This document shows positions 52,625 through 63,500 of a stretch of DNA of 64,000 nucleotides, piece by piece (positions within the stretch are counted from its first letter, which is position 1; each line of letters begins with the position of its first letter). Source of the stretch: Duganella levis (lineage in GTDB: Bacteria > Pseudomonadota > Gammaproteobacteria > Burkholderiales > Burkholderiaceae_D); contig NZ_WWCT01000022.1 of assembly GCF_009857605.1 (NCBI RefSeq), positions 62,001 to 126,000 of the forward strand, in the 5' to 3' direction. The notes under the pieces are model-generated. The model was not told the DNA's origin and searched no databases. It worked only from the letters and a program-made list of their open reading frames with translations. The translations under genes and the position numbers were made by a program.

Positions 52625-53953
52625 TTACTTCTTGCCTGAATCATCTGGCGGATCTGCAAGATGCTGTGGACGATCCGTCCATTGATGTTGAATTAGCTGA
52701 TCGAGGCGCGCTATCTGGTCACTTTTTACAATGTGCATAAGCCGCGCCTCAACCGAATTCCCATCCGCTGCGAGACAACCGCGCCACACCAGATCGACGC
52801 GCTGCGTTTGCGGATTGATGATCACCGTATCTATGACGAGCGGCAGCACGATTAATCGCTTGCTGATGTCGGCAACAAGCACAAACATGGCCTGCTGAGG
52901 CAAATCGAAACGCAGTACAGTATTGCCTTGATGATCTACGCGCGCGGCCTCGGCGTCTGGCGCGCAGAGATTAGTCAGCGTCAAGCATTCCTGACCATGC
53001 AAATAACCGCATTGTTGGTCGAACGGCGCGCAGTTCCAATATCCAAAGTCGAAATTTTCCGGCAACGACGGTACCTCATTGCGTTGCCATTCCGATTTCT
53101 CCGCAATGGCGCCGATCAGTGAGCGCCGTGGCATCCAGGCGCGCCCAATCGGCCCCATCCCCGCTGGCTGAAGCTCGCCATTTCCAGCCGCACAATCCTG
53201 GAACTGGCGCGCGGATATCGGCTGCGAAATATAGAATATTTGCGGCGCGGCGAGCGCTGTCTCGCCGAGCCTCTTCAAATACCAGCTCCGCGTAAAACCG
53301 CGCCCCAAAGGATTGCCCTGACAAGCCTCATGCAGTCCCTTATCACCGTCTATGCGGCACTCGCCTCCGCTCGCGAATTCATATCGCAAAGGCAAAGAAG
53401 CCAGTTTTTTTGGCGAGCTCAGGTACCAAGCAGGTGGATAAACCAGACCTAGCGTGAAGACGCGTACAGGCCACTGCCATAACCTCGCAAGCTTCGCCGA
53501 GCGTTTAAACCACTGCTGTCCGCAGACGATCAGCTGTTTTTTTATCAGCGACTCATCGTGGGGTCCAGCATCTCGCCGGTCCACACGCAGTGCGACGGCA
53601 AACTGCGTGATAGGAATTCCACGCGGCGCGTAGGCCACCGCGTTGACGACCACATCGCAGCGCGGTTTGAATGGCGCCAGATCACTTTCCTCCAGCACGC
53701 TCGCCGCCGGATTGCCATCGACGTGTATATCTTCGGTGTTGAGTTGAACAGCTTCATCACAAGGAGTGAGCCTCGACTTTCCATCCGCGCCGCAAGGCCC
53801 TAATCGGTAGCCGATTTTGGCAACGAAGATGTGAAATGCTGCACCGTGCTGATCAAGCGCATCAAACTGAATCGCGGCATGTGGCGTTCTGTTATCGAAC
53901 ACAATGCCGGGTACCGGCGAGTGCGCTGCTGACGGGAAGGAGTAGGGATCCAT
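52625..53953 (-). CDS. DUF2169 type VI secretion adaptor
   Basis: A 442-residue protein. The first half (PGIVFDNRTPHAAIQFDALDQ, EESDLAPFKPRCDVVVNAVAYAPRG) is the DUF2169 signature; proteins of this family sit between VgrG and PAAR/Rhs genes and act as loading adaptors for the effector. Later motifs such as RGFTRSWYLKRL and GPIGRAWMPR are also typical. It lies 2 bp after vgrG and 6 bp before rhs, so one transcript and a shared loading job are likely. Confidence 0.87.
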   Translation of the reverse strand: MDPYSFPSAAHSPVPGIVFDNRTPHAAIQFDALDQHGAAFHIFVAKIGYRLGPCGADGKSRLTPCDEAVQLNTEDIHVDGNPAASVLEESDLAPFKPRCDVVVNAVAYAPRGIPITQFAVALRVDRRDAGPHDESLIKKQLIVCGQQWFKRSAKLARLWQWPVRVFTLGLVYPPAWYLSSPKKLASLPLRYEFASGGECRIDGDKGLHEACQGNPLGRGFTRSWYLKRLGETALAAPQIFYISQPISARQFQDCAAGNGELQPAGMGPIGRAWMPRRSLIGAIAEKSEWQRNEVPSLPENFDFGYWNCAPFDQQCGYLHGQECLTLTNLCAPDAEAARVDHQGNTVLRFDLPQQAMFVLVADISKRLIVLPLVIDTVIINPQTQRVDLVWRGCLAADGNSVEARLMHIVKSDQIARLDQLIQHQWTDRPQHLADPPDDSGKK

Positions 53954-53955
53954 GT

Positions 53956-56106
53956 TCAGCCCGGGTTATGATCGATGTCATCGCCATGGACTTCCACTTT
54001 CTGCCGGCCTTGTATCAGTATTTCATCGGCCTCCAGCACGATGCGCGTCGGGGTGATCGTCAGCGTCGAGGAACCGACGGTGATCTGATGCTGGACTTCG
54101 GCGCTGAGCGAACTTTCCTGACCGACAATGACTTTTCTTGATAGTCCCACCTCCTCAAATTTCGCCATACCAATCGTGGTGTTCATTGCGCCAATGACTG
54201 TGGTTTGATATGCCGCGCCGACAAACAACGACTTGCCCAAGGCGATAGTTTCCTCCTTGGCCAGCACGACCCTTTCTTTTCGATTTCCATCAATAACGAC
54301 TTCTTCGTTACCGCCGACGTGCTCTTCACGGTCTTGTCCGATAGCGATCTGTTCGGCGCCATTAACCTGTTCGGTACGGTTGTTGTGGATAGTGATCTTT
54401 TCGTCGTGCTTGACGGTCTCGGTGCGGTCGTGCCCCACGTCCACCACTTCGTCATGACCGACGCTTTTACTGCGGTTATTGCCGACCGAATGCGACTCAT
54501 CATGTTCGACTTCGATACGCTGGTTTCTCTCCGCGTGTAGCCATACCTCTTCGGCGCCCTTCAAATCTTCGAATCGCAGCGCGTTGGCCTGTTCCGCTGT
54601 GCCACTGCGGCTGGAGCGAGTCAGCACACCACTCTGTGTTTTATTCGAGGGCAGCTCCCACGGCGGCATGTTGGCCGCGTTGTAGACACTGCCCACGACC
54701 AACGGCCGGTCGCAGTTCCCGTCGAGGAACTGAACCACCACCTCCTGCCCTATCCGCGGCACGCTGATCTGACCGAAACCGGCACCGGCGGTAGCGGTCA
54801 TCACCCGTACCCACGGCGAGCTTTTTTCATCGGCCTTGCCATCCCGGTCCCAATGAAATTGGATGCGAACCCGTCCATACTCATCGGTATGGATATCCTC
54901 CCCTTCGGGACCGACCACCGTTGCCGTCTGCACACCATATATGCGGGTGTCGATACTCTGGGTTCCTTGCTGCGGGCGCCAGCGCGTACTCTTGGGTAGA
55001 CCGATGAAGGTATTGGCATAGCGCGAAACGGTGCCTTGACCGTCATGATAATTGTTGCTGGCGAGGTGGCGCACTGATCGGATCAGATACTCACCCTGTC
55101 CTTCGCCGTTGATGTCACCGCTGAAATGACTGCTTAGTATGAAACACCGTCCGGGTTGTATTGCACGCGAGTTACTCTCGGCAGTGAAATCCCGCCCATG
55201 AGAATCTGCCGCCTCCATTCTCCGTCCAGCCAATGCTTCGCCATCGTCGTCATTCTTGAAGCCATAAGCGCCACTGTCCACGTAAAGTTCATAGGGTTCA
55301 ATGGCGCCCTGCCGACTCTCGGACAGCCGTTCGCTGCGATCGCTGCACGCATGCTTGAAGTTGTAGCTGTTCACGGCATATTTTCCAGATGCGATACGCC
55401 GTATCGGCTGCCACTGGTTGATGCCGTCTTCCTCATGCGACCCAGCCGCGCTTTGATAAGCAATTTCACTGTTACCGTCGACCAGGCTCGATTGCGTACT
55501 ATCGTCACCGATATACAGTGTGTGTCCGTCAAAGCGATGTTCATACCAGTAATAAATCCCGGCAGATTCCATGCGCCGGTGCACATGATTGTGATCGCTC
55601 TCGTTGTACTGCACGGCCAAGGTCAGCGTCGGATCAGTCGCCAGTAAGCGATATGTGTAATCACGTTGGAGATAGTTCTCAAAAACTTGATCGAATAGTT
55701 CAGTCAGCGATAAATTTTGAAACACCTTGCAGCCGCTGCGCAAGCGAAGCAAAGCGAGCCATGGCTTGAGCACCATCTGGTAAAAAGAAAACCCGCCATC
55801 GGTTTTCAAGAAACGGAATTCAAACACGTAGCCATTGAAGTACCGTAGCGTGCCATCATCCCGCACCAGCGAGATCGTCACCATTTTCCCAAGGACCGCT
55901 TGCAGGGGGATCAATGCATCCTCGGACAGCACTTCAACGTCATAGATGAAATCGGCAGATAGTGCTTCATCTGCGACCAGTGCATTCACCAGCATCACGC
56001 TGGCCGGCCCATCATTCTTCGGAAAATCCATGCGCAACAGTCGTTGGTTCTGCGGATCGCCGCCAGTTGCGGCGACGCGGGCTGCCACGGCTTGGCTAAG
56101 ATTCAT
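53956..56106 (-). CDS. vgrG: VgrG spike protein of type VI secretion (TssI)
   Basis: A 716-residue protein with the gp27-like part (about 20-390), the gp5 OB-fold region (DEYGRVRIQFHWDRDGKADEK, then PWVRVMTATAGAGFGQISVPRIGQEVVVQFLDGNCDRP, each visible in pieces) and a C-terminal beta-prism needle of short repeats (SVGNNRSKSVGHDEVVDVG, then RTEQVNGAEQIAIGQ). No extra toxin domain follows the needle. It forms the membrane-puncturing tip and carries the downstream PAAR-like Rhs effector through the DUF2169 adaptor. Confidence 0.92.
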   Translation of the reverse strand: MNLSQAVAARVAATGGDPQNQRLLRMDFPKNDGPASVMLVNALVADEALSADFIYDVEVLSEDALIPLQAVLGKMVTISLVRDDGTLRYFNGYVFEFRFLKTDGGFSFYQMVLKPWLALLRLRSGCKVFQNLSLTELFDQVFENYLQRDYTYRLLATDPTLTLAVQYNESDHNHVHRRMESAGIYYWYEHRFDGHTLYIGDDSTQSSLVDGNSEIAYQSAAGSHEEDGINQWQPIRRIASGKYAVNSYNFKHACSDRSERLSESRQGAIEPYELYVDSGAYGFKNDDDGEALAGRRMEAADSHGRDFTAESNSRAIQPGRCFILSSHFSGDINGEGQGEYLIRSVRHLASNNYHDGQGTVSRYANTFIGLPKSTRWRPQQGTQSIDTRIYGVQTATVVGPEGEDIHTDEYGRVRIQFHWDRDGKADEKSSPWVRVMTATAGAGFGQISVPRIGQEVVVQFLDGNCDRPLVVGSVYNAANMPPWELPSNKTQSGVLTRSSRSGTAEQANALRFEDLKGAEEVWLHAERNQRIEVEHDESHSVGNNRSKSVGHDEVVDVGHDRTETVKHDEKITIHNNRTEQVNGAEQIAIGQDREEHVGGNEEVVIDGNRKERVVLAKEETIALGKSLFVGAAYQTTVIGAMNTTIGMAKFEEVGLSRKVIVGQESSLSAEVQHQITVGSSTLTITPTRIVLEADEILIQGRQKVEVHGDDIDHNPG

Positions 56107-56185
56107 GTTGGCTATTCCTTCCAGGCTGTCACAGAGGACGAATGCATAACTTTAGCGGCCTGTTCAGATCTTGCCTTGCGGCAGA

Positions 56186-57166
56186 TCAGATCCGATACCG
56201 CATATCCGAACGATCGCGTGTCTCCGGTCTGCTCAGCAAAAAGCTGTCGATCCCCAGTCTGGCGCTGGAGGTATTCGACAAAGTGACGCCTTGCACCTCA
56301 GCACAGGCAAGTATCAGTTGCACTTCGTAATGCAACCCCGACGTCTCAAACATGGACAGCACCTGTTTCAATTCGAGCGCGCCAGGACGACTCTCGAAAA
56401 AATTCTCATACTGTGTCTTTCCCAAAGGCCCCAGTTGAATCACAGCCGTCAGGTCGCGGCGCCAGATGCGCGCGCCGAGTACGGTGTTATCTCCCAAACG
56501 GACATTTTCTCCACCGAGCTCGGCTTGATGACAATCTTCAAGCCGGTGCCAACGCCCCACATGGGAAATCACTTTCACACAGATCTGGAAATAGTCGCTC
56601 AGCACCTGTTGCATCAGCACAGCTGACTGCGGCCGATGCCCAAACTGGGCGGCATAGCAGGCTGCTACCTGATCCGGTACTGTCTGGACTGTGCCACCGG
56701 ACAAAGCCAACAACAATGGCATGAACCCATCGCGCTTGCCATGCGACGTTCGCAACTCCAGCCGGTGCTTGCGCCATGCCTCATAAAATAATGCTCCGAA
56801 TCGATTTGAAAAAATATCGAAATACGCGTAGGTGGCTTCGCTGGCCGCCATGTCTCTGCATGCAGCGATGCGCTCCCCATAATGGTCAGGCATCACGCCA
56901 TGGTTACCTAGAAAACCGAAAAATGCTGGCGTAATGGAAACACCAGATTCATCCAGTGTTAGTGACTCAATTTGACTGGCAGGAAATCCAGCATTCCGAC
57001 TATTCTTGAAGTGCATAAGCTCAGTCAGCACTGTTCCAGGTGCCATGCCAGGGGCCGCCATCCATCGTTCCAGCAGCTGCACTGCTTGGAAAAACTCAAA
57101 TCGGTAGGGATCATCCAGCAGTTGCTGAATCACGCCAGAAGCTCGGCGCCGCTTCGTGGTTGGCAT
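56186..57166 (-). CDS. tssG: Type VI secretion baseplate protein TssG
   Basis: A 326-residue TssG (ImpH/VasB). Starts MPTTKRRRASGVIQQLLDDPYRFEFFQAVQLLER, a typical opening (shown here as landmarks from 1 to 34 in brief: QLLDDPYRFEFFQAVQLLER). The middle LGNHGVMPDHYGERI and the end RLGIDSFLLSRPE are family-like. TssG joins TssF, TssE and TssK in the baseplate wedge. Its start overlaps the tssF stop by 37 bases, indicating translational coupling. Confidence 0.9.
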   Translation of the reverse strand: MPTTKRRRASGVIQQLLDDPYRFEFFQAVQLLERWMAAPGMAPGTVLTELMHFKNSRNAGFPASQIESLTLDESGVSITPAFFGFLGNHGVMPDHYGERIAACRDMAASEATYAYFDIFSNRFGALFYEAWRKHRLELRTSHGKRDGFMPLLLALSGGTVQTVPDQVAACYAAQFGHRPQSAVLMQQVLSDYFQICVKVISHVGRWHRLEDCHQAELGGENVRLGDNTVLGARIWRRDLTAVIQLGPLGKTQYENFFESRPGALELKQVLSMFETSGLHYEVQLILACAEVQGVTLSNTSSARLGIDSFLLSRPETRDRSDMRYRI

Positions 57167-58971
57167 CGAACAATCTCCTCACCAGTTTGTTTCGATAAGA
57201 TAAGCAACTGGCTAAAAACATTAATCTGGCAATACAGACCGAAAAAATGCTCCAATACTTGCGCGAACAGATGAATGCCACTGCCAACGAATGCCTCTTC
57301 GTCAACAGTCATCCTTACCTCCACCCCTGGCATCAGCGACGCATTCGGCACGCCGGGTATCCAGGCCATGATGTTCTGACAGTGCAAGTCAACGATGCCG
57401 TCGATCTGGCGTTGCGTCCCACTGCTGCCAGACAGGTTGTAGAGCGTGAGCATCTGACGGAATTCATCCAACCCGGCATTGCTGAGGGCACGATGATTGA
57501 GCGTAAGATGAGCAATCAATCGCCAGTGGGCGCCATCCGCGGCGGGAAATCTGCGTGGCTTGCAAGGCTGGCGAAGAAGCCGTATCGGCGTGCGGGTAAA
57601 CATGCCGTCCACATGTAGATCACCTTCCGGCAGCCCTGCTTTCAACTGCGTAGCACGTTGGCGATTACTACATAGCAGTTGGGCTGACAACGTCTGATTC
57701 TTTGCCTGCTCAGGTTTAAACTCCGCATTCACTAGGCTGATTCGCATCTCATGACCTGGACTTAACTCAGCCGTAGCGTCATCTCGCCGCATCACCCAGT
57801 ACTGACCAGCGTGCTGTTCGTCGCCATGTCGAATGCTGTAAAACGGTTTCAGCTGCTGTATGCCGTCACGTCGCGACGCATCAGTAATCAGCGATGCCGA
57901 CTCGATCCCATATATTTCGTAAGCTTCCGGACAGACGGTGTCTGCCAGCAAGGCGTAGTCGGAGGTCGTGTGCCGGATGTCGACCGGTGCCGACGAACGC
58001 TTGAAAAGGTTAGCAACAGGCACACAATGCATCAGCAGATTGCGCGGGACCAGCTTGCTTAGGATGTGTGCCAGCTTAGAGCCATGCTGCGCATCGTTCA
58101 CAACCAGATGTAGCGTGAATTCGTCAGATTGCATCGGCAAGTGAGCAACGATATCGTTCCACATGATGTCGATGAAATTAAATTTTTCCGGATAAACGAA
58201 GTATTCAGTCAACAAACGGTAAGCAGGATGGGATCGTGGCGAGAACGGAATCAACGCCTCTGCTTCAGAGAAGCCGACGGCCTGGAGCGGGGTGTCTGCC
58301 AGAGCGTGCCAATGATTAATGCGGGGGAACGAGATATACGCCGCATGCACTCGTGTAAATAGCGTATCGCGCAAAGCTGCTGCCAGCGTCGGCTCGGCAT
58401 CCAGAAACAGCCGAAGGTGCTTGAGCGAGAGGTCGGTAAGTGTCGACCTTCCGCTTTTGCTAAAGGTAATATCGATGCTTGAGGTAGCGCCGGCGTTCAG
58501 CCGCACCGACGTCGGCGCGTTAATGATGGGGTTGAATTGAAGATCGGAGATCGCAATCGGCGCGATAATCAGATCGGAAGCGCTGCGAAATTTGCATTTA
58601 ACGCCCTGAACCGGCGGTGATTTGAATAGCGTTCCACGCGGTACCAGAGTAACAATCTCTGGCAACTCCACGGAAGAGGGCCCGAAGTCCAGATGTACGA
58701 TCGAACAGGAGGGAAAGCTGCGCAGATAATGCGGGTAGAGCATTTCCAGCAGCGATTCGGTGAACAATGAATAATCGTCGTCCAGTCGCTTCGAAATCCG
58801 GGCCGCCAGCAGCGCGGACGCCTGGATTAAACGCTCCACATGGGGATCGTCGCAAGTATCTCCATTCATCAACAGACTGCCAGCAACGCCTGGATAGCGC
58901 TCCGCAAATCCTCGGCACAGGCGCCGCAGCAACGCCAGTTCCGCCTCATAATGCGGCAAAAGATCCTTCAT
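57130..58971 (-). CDS. tssF: Type VI secretion baseplate protein TssF
   Basis: A 613-residue TssF (ImpG/VasA) of normal length. It starts MKDLLPHYEAELALLRRL and continues with ERYPGVAGSLLMNG and DPHVERLIQASALLAARI, diagnostic of the family; LLEMLYPHYLRSFPSCSIV follows. TssF is a baseplate wedge component and pairs with TssG, encoded next with a 37-base overlap. The usual upstream neighbour tssE is absent; the preceding gene is unrelated. Confidence 0.92.
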   Translation of the reverse strand: MKDLLPHYEAELALLRRLCRGFAERYPGVAGSLLMNGDTCDDPHVERLIQASALLAARISKRLDDDYSLFTESLLEMLYPHYLRSFPSCSIVHLDFGPSSVELPEIVTLVPRGTLFKSPPVQGVKCKFRSASDLIIAPIAISDLQFNPIINAPTSVRLNAGATSSIDITFSKSGRSTLTDLSLKHLRLFLDAEPTLAAALRDTLFTRVHAAYISFPRINHWHALADTPLQAVGFSEAEALIPFSPRSHPAYRLLTEYFVYPEKFNFIDIMWNDIVAHLPMQSDEFTLHLVVNDAQHGSKLAHILSKLVPRNLLMHCVPVANLFKRSSAPVDIRHTTSDYALLADTVCPEAYEIYGIESASLITDASRRDGIQQLKPFYSIRHGDEQHAGQYWVMRRDDATAELSPGHEMRISLVNAEFKPEQAKNQTLSAQLLCSNRQRATQLKAGLPEGDLHVDGMFTRTPIRLLRQPCKPRRFPAADGAHWRLIAHLTLNHRALSNAGLDEFRQMLTLYNLSGSSGTQRQIDGIVDLHCQNIMAWIPGVPNASLMPGVEVRMTVDEEAFVGSGIHLFAQVLEHFFGLYCQINVFSQLLILSKQTGEEIVRCQPRSGAELLA

Positions 58972-59083
58972 CGCCTGCTCCCCTCTTCTCTGGACAGGCT
59001 ATGCTGACACCGAAGCAGAGGGAGATTATTGAGTTAAAGCAAGAGCAGGCAAGAAGCGGGCCCCGACGAGTCCGCTGCTGAGG

Positions 59084-59572
59084 TCAGGGCTTTTTGTAGC
59101 CGTTTTCGATCCAGCTCGACGCGCTGGCAACGCTGAGCTTGAAAGTCGGGGCGACGCGCACCCGCGCCAGCTCTTCGCCGTACTGGTCGAAGGCGGTCAG
59201 CGTGGCGTACGGATCGTCCTCGTCCGGGGTGATGTCCAGGCACACCTTGAACTGGCCGTCATCGGTGTTGACGAACACGTTCTTGTGCAACTGGGCATGC
59301 AATTGCTGCTCATGGCGGCGGATCACCTCGTTGGCGGTCTTGACCAGCGTGTTGAAGGCGTTGACGTCCAGCGGCTTGGGATTCTTCTTGTCGCGGCCCA
59401 TGGTCCACGGACCGACCAGCGCCGGTTCCGGCTCGCCGTCCTTGATCATCGCCACCGCCCAGCCGTCGTCATCGTCGTTCTTGATCACGCGCGCAGTCCA
59501 GCCATTGCCTTGCCACAGGCGGTCTTCTTGTACCAGGGCATCATCATCGGAATCGGGGAAATCATTAGGCAT
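59084..59572 (-). CDS. Hypothetical acidic cytoplasmic protein, 162 residues
   Basis: The start at MPNDFPDSDDDALVQED is preferred; the open frame extends 36 codons upstream but that part overlaps the terminator at 59620-59643. The protein is soluble and acidic, with WTARVIKNDDDDGWAVAMIKDG, a central helix (FNTLVKTANEVIRRHEQQLHAQL) and a beta-rich end. No family recognised with confidence. It lies between the type VI genes and a Pro-rich protein on the same strand. Confidence 0.7.
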   Translation of the reverse strand: MPNDFPDSDDDALVQEDRLWQGNGWTARVIKNDDDDGWAVAMIKDGEPEPALVGPWTMGRDKKNPKPLDVNAFNTLVKTANEVIRRHEQQLHAQLHKNVFVNTDDGQFKVCLDITPDEDDPYATLTAFDQYGEELARVRVAPTFKLSVASASSWIENGYKKP

Positions 59573-59619
59573 GTTCGGGCTCGGTGGAAGGAGATGGGGG
59601 CCGAATGATACAACAATAG

Positions 59620-59643
59620 GAAAGGCCCGCCGAGGCGGGCCTT
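59620..59643 (-). terminator. Rho-independent terminator of the Pro-rich small gene
   Basis: AAGGCCCGCC-GA/TC-GGCGGGCCTT: a perfect 10-bp stem with a 2-base centre, followed on the minus strand by TTTCCTATT. It is 22 bp beyond the stop of the gene at 59665. Confidence 0.8.
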
Positions 59644-59664
59644 CATGATGCGTAAACGACAAGC

Positions 59665-59907
59665 TTAACAAGTCATGCAAGGTGCCCGTTCCATGATGGG
59701 CGGCTTAGGCGGCGCGATGCGCGGATCAATGGCCGGCTCCGGCATCTGATAGCTGAACGGCGTAATGATAATCGGCGGTATCGTGGGGGGTGCCGATGGC
59801 GGGCCTTTCGGGCCTCCGCCGGACAAACGCGGGGCGCTACGCTGGCGCCGTGTGCATCGAGGTGCGGAAGGGATCGATTGCCCTTCGCTCATTGCTAGCC
59901 AAGCCAT
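59665..59907 (-). CDS. Hypothetical small Pro-rich protein, 80 residues
   Basis: A good ribosome site (GGAGGGCAGGAAC) precedes MAWLAMSEGQSIPS. The product is rich in Pro, Ile and Arg (PPSAPPTIPPIIITPF) and ends MERAPCMTC with two cysteines. No signal peptide and no known domain. The terminator just downstream and the ribosome site support expression; low complexity leaves the coding status not fully certain. Confidence 0.5.
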   Translation of the reverse strand: MAWLAMSEGQSIPSAPRCTRRQRSAPRLSGGGPKGPPSAPPTIPPIIITPFSYQMPEPAIDPRIAPPKPPIMERAPCMTC

Positions 59908-60125
59908 GTTCCTGCCCTCCGTTGGGAAGTGAGATTATCAGTTTAGACCAACATATCTTTAAATCAAGGCGCAATTCCATTTAACTGACCGCTCGGCGCC
60001 CCGCCCACGCGTTCCATCCCGTCAATTCGCCGGTCTGTCGCAATCCGATGGCCCACAAAGGGCGACGCCGGTACAGTTCAACCATGCCAAACGGCACTGA
60101 ACAACATCAACAGACGGGGTACGCC

Positions 60126-60518
60126 ATGAACACCAACGCTAAAAAACTGATCTTCGCCGCCGTGATCTTCCTGCTGGCCGTTGCGGCCTGCCAATCGATC
60201 TTTGGTGACGGTATGAACATCAACATCGATGGCGACGAGATCGATGGTCCGCTGGGCGCGGTACTGGGTGTGTTCTTCGGCGGCGCCGGTCTGCTGCTGG
60301 CCGGCCTGATCATGACCTGCGTGGCGGTCTTCCTGTGCCTGCTGTTTGCCGGCCTCGGCATCATGGCGGTGGTGGGCGTGGCCCTGGCGGCGGTGATCGT
60401 GGTGGCCTGTGTGTCGCCCCTGCTGCTGCCGCTGCTGGTGCCGGTCGGCCTGTACTGGCTGTTCGTCAGCCGTCCACGCAAACAACGCCGCCTGGCGACC
60501 ATGCAACAAGCAATCTGA
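60126..60518 (+). CDS. Hypothetical small inner-membrane protein, 130 residues
   Basis: Starts MNTNAKKLIFAAVIFLLAVAAC, with a hydrophobic N-terminus ending in a possible lipobox Cys, then a short acidic loop (NINIDGDEIDGP) and two or three further transmembrane helices (about 43-100), with a basic end (RPRKQRRL). The predicted topology is of a membrane protein with one short exposed loop. No family recognised. A longer upstream start is rejected because the signal-like helix begins here. Convergent with the diguanylate cyclase gene, 14 bp apart. Confidence 0.68.
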   Translation: MNTNAKKLIFAAVIFLLAVAACQSIFGDGMNINIDGDEIDGPLGAVLGVFFGGAGLLLAGLIMTCVAVFLCLLFAGLGIMAVVGVALAAVIVVACVSPLLLPLLVPVGLYWLFVSRPRKQRRLATMQQAI

Positions 60519-60532
60519 TTGAAGGCCGCTTT

Positions 60533-63500
60533 TTAGTCCAAGTTTAAACCGGAAGCGGCCGGGACCTGATGCCCCGGCCGATCCGCCTCACCATCCATCT
60601 GCTCCACCCGATTACGTCCAGCCCGCTTGGCCCGGTACAACGCCTGGTCGGCACGAATCAAAGCCTGATCCCCTCCCGGCGTTTTACCCCCCATCGCAGC
60701 AATACCGATACTCACGGTGATGTTCAGCGTCACGCCATCATCCAGCCGCATCGGCGTCTGCTCCACTCGCTGCCGCAGCCGCTCGGCAAACACCGCCGCC
60801 GCCGTCAGCTCGGTCCCCGGCAACAACAGCGCAAACTCCTCGCCGCCAATCCGCCCCAGCATATCGATCTTGCGCTGGCCTTCGCACATCAGGTCAGCCA
60901 GCTGGCGCAGCACGGCGTCGCCGGCCGCGTGGCCGTATTCATCGTTGATGCGCTTGAAGTGGTCGATGTCCAGCAACAGCACCGCCGCGCTGGCGCCGAT
61001 GTCGCGTTGCAGCCGGCCCTCCTCTTCCTGCAAGCGGCCCATGAATTCGCGCCGGTTCGGCAGGCCGGTAAGGAAATCGGTGGTGGCCAGCACGCGCAGC
61101 TCGTCGTCCATGCGGCGCCGTTCGGTGATGTCCAGCGTCGAGACGATGACGAAGTCCAGGCTGTGCGTATGGCCCGGCATCACCAGCAGCGTCAGTTCGT
61201 TCAGGCGCGCCACGCCGTCCAGCCGCTCGAAGCTGCCCTCGCAGGCGAAGAAGTGCTGGCCCTGCGCCAGCGCGGTCACGGCGCGGGCAAAGTTGGGCAT
61301 GGCGGCGGCGTCGAAATTCTGCGCCAGCGTCAGCGCGCCGATGTCCTTGCGGCCCGGCGGCGCCGCCACCTGTTCCAGCGCGGCCGCGTTCACGTCGAGG
61401 ATGCGCACCAGTGACGCCAACCGCCGCAGCTGGCTGGGATTGGCCTGCAAATAGGCCGCCAGATCTTCGATGCCCGACAGTTCCAGCTCGGCCAGCGCGC
61501 CGCGCACCGCCGACCAGTCCTGCTCCCACAGCGCCACCGGCGCGTGGTCGTACAGGCTGCGGAAACGCGCCTCGCCGATACGCAAGGCTTCCGCCGCCTG
61601 CGCCTGTTCGATGGCGATGCCGGCCAGCCGCGCGCCCTGCTCGATCAGCGCGATATTGGCCAGGCTAGGCAGGCGCGCTTCGCGGTGGTAGATGGCAAAA
61701 GTGCCCAGCACCGAACCGCTGGTGCTGATGATGGGATCGGACCAGCACGAGCCCAATTGCGCCTGCAACGCCAGGTCGCGGTATTCACCCCACGACGGCG
61801 CCAGACGGATATCTTCGACGATCACCCGGCTGCGCGTGCGCACCGCCAGCCCACAGGCGCCCGCGCCGTCGCGGATCGCCATGCCGTGGATGGCGGCGTT
61901 GTAGAAGCCCGGCAGACTGGGGGCGGCGCCGACCAGCAGATGCTCGCCACTGTCGTCCAGCAGCAGAATGCTGCACATCATGTCCTCGTTGTCCGCCTCC
62001 ACACCCAGCACCACGCTTTCCAGAATGGTTTGCAGCGGCGCGCCGGTGGCCAGCAGTTCCAGCACATGGCGGCGGGTCTGTTCGCGCCGCGATATCTGGG
62101 TGCGTTCGGTGATGTCGCGGAAGGACCAGATACGCGCTGGCTCGCTGCCCAGTTGCAGGCCGCGCGTGTGCTTCTCGATCACGCGGCCATCCTTCAGGTG
62201 CAGCACTTCGTGTTCCTCTTCCAACGCCGCGCCGCGCTGCACGCCGGGTAGCGTCAGTTGCTCCGGCTCGTCCAGCCGCAGGCCGCATTCGGGATGGCGC
62301 AGCTGGCCGCACATATGCGTCATCAGCACCGCACCGTCGCTTTGCCAGTCCAGGTGTTCCGGCACGTTCCACAATTCGCGGAAGCGGCGGTTGGAGTTGA
62401 GTACCGCGCCTTTCAGGTTGTCGACCAAAATACCATCGATGGTCGAGTCCAGAATGCTGCGCAACATGGCCTGGCTGCGCTGCGCGCTGTCGGCCATCAC
62501 CATCAGCGTGGCCTGGCCCTCCTTCAGTTCCTCGGCCAATGCGCGGCTGCGCCGCATGCCTGCGCGGGCGTGCACGCGGCCGCGCGCCAGCAGCCAGGTC
62601 AAGCAGGCCAGCAGGGTGCTGAGCGCCACGCCCAGCGCGCCGATCACCTGGGCCTTGTCGGTGCGCGCCGTGCCGCCACCGGGCAGCGTGGCGATGCGCA
62701 GCGTCCAGCGGTGGTTGGCGATGCTGATCTGCTGGCGCGTGACGCGCACCGTGTCGTGCGCTTGCGGCACGCTGTCGTACATCAGCGCTTCAGGCGTGAT
62801 GACGCCGCCGTCGTAGATTTCCACATCCAGCGCGGCGGCGCGCGGGCCGCCCAGCCCCGCCATCAGATCGCCGACGCGAAACGGCGCAAACACCCAGCCG
62901 CTGATGGCGCTGCGGCGCTGCGCCAGCGTGACGATCGGCTGCGGATGGTTATACACCGGCAGCACCACCAGGAAGCCCGATTGCGCCGGTTCGCCCACTT
63001 CCTGCACCAGCCGGATCTTGGCGCTCATGGCCGGCTGGCCGGAATCGCGCGCCTGTTCCAGCGCGGTGCGGCGGCGCTCCTCGGAGCCGGTATCGTAGCC
63101 GAAGGCGTGGCGGTTGTTGTCGTTGAACGGCTCCAGGTAGACGATCGGCGCGTACCAGTCGCGCTCACCCGGCGGGAAGATGCGGTAATCGGGAAAGCCC
63201 TGGCGCCGCACCAGCGCCTCATGCGCCTCGCGCTGCTGCGGTCCGATCAGCTTCATGTAGCCGACGCCGTGCACGCCGGGGAAGTGGCGGTTGAGATCCT
63301 GGCCGGTGAGATAGGTGCGGAATTCGTCGCGGTCGACATCCTGCGAACTGGCGAACAGCCCCTGCACGCCATACAGCGCCTGCACATAGGTTTGCATGCG
63401 CTGGTCCAGATTATTGACCAGCTCCCGCACGCGGCCGTCGAAATCGGCCTGCGCATCCTGCTCGGCATCGGCCAGCGCGCCATGCCATAGCACAGCAGTT

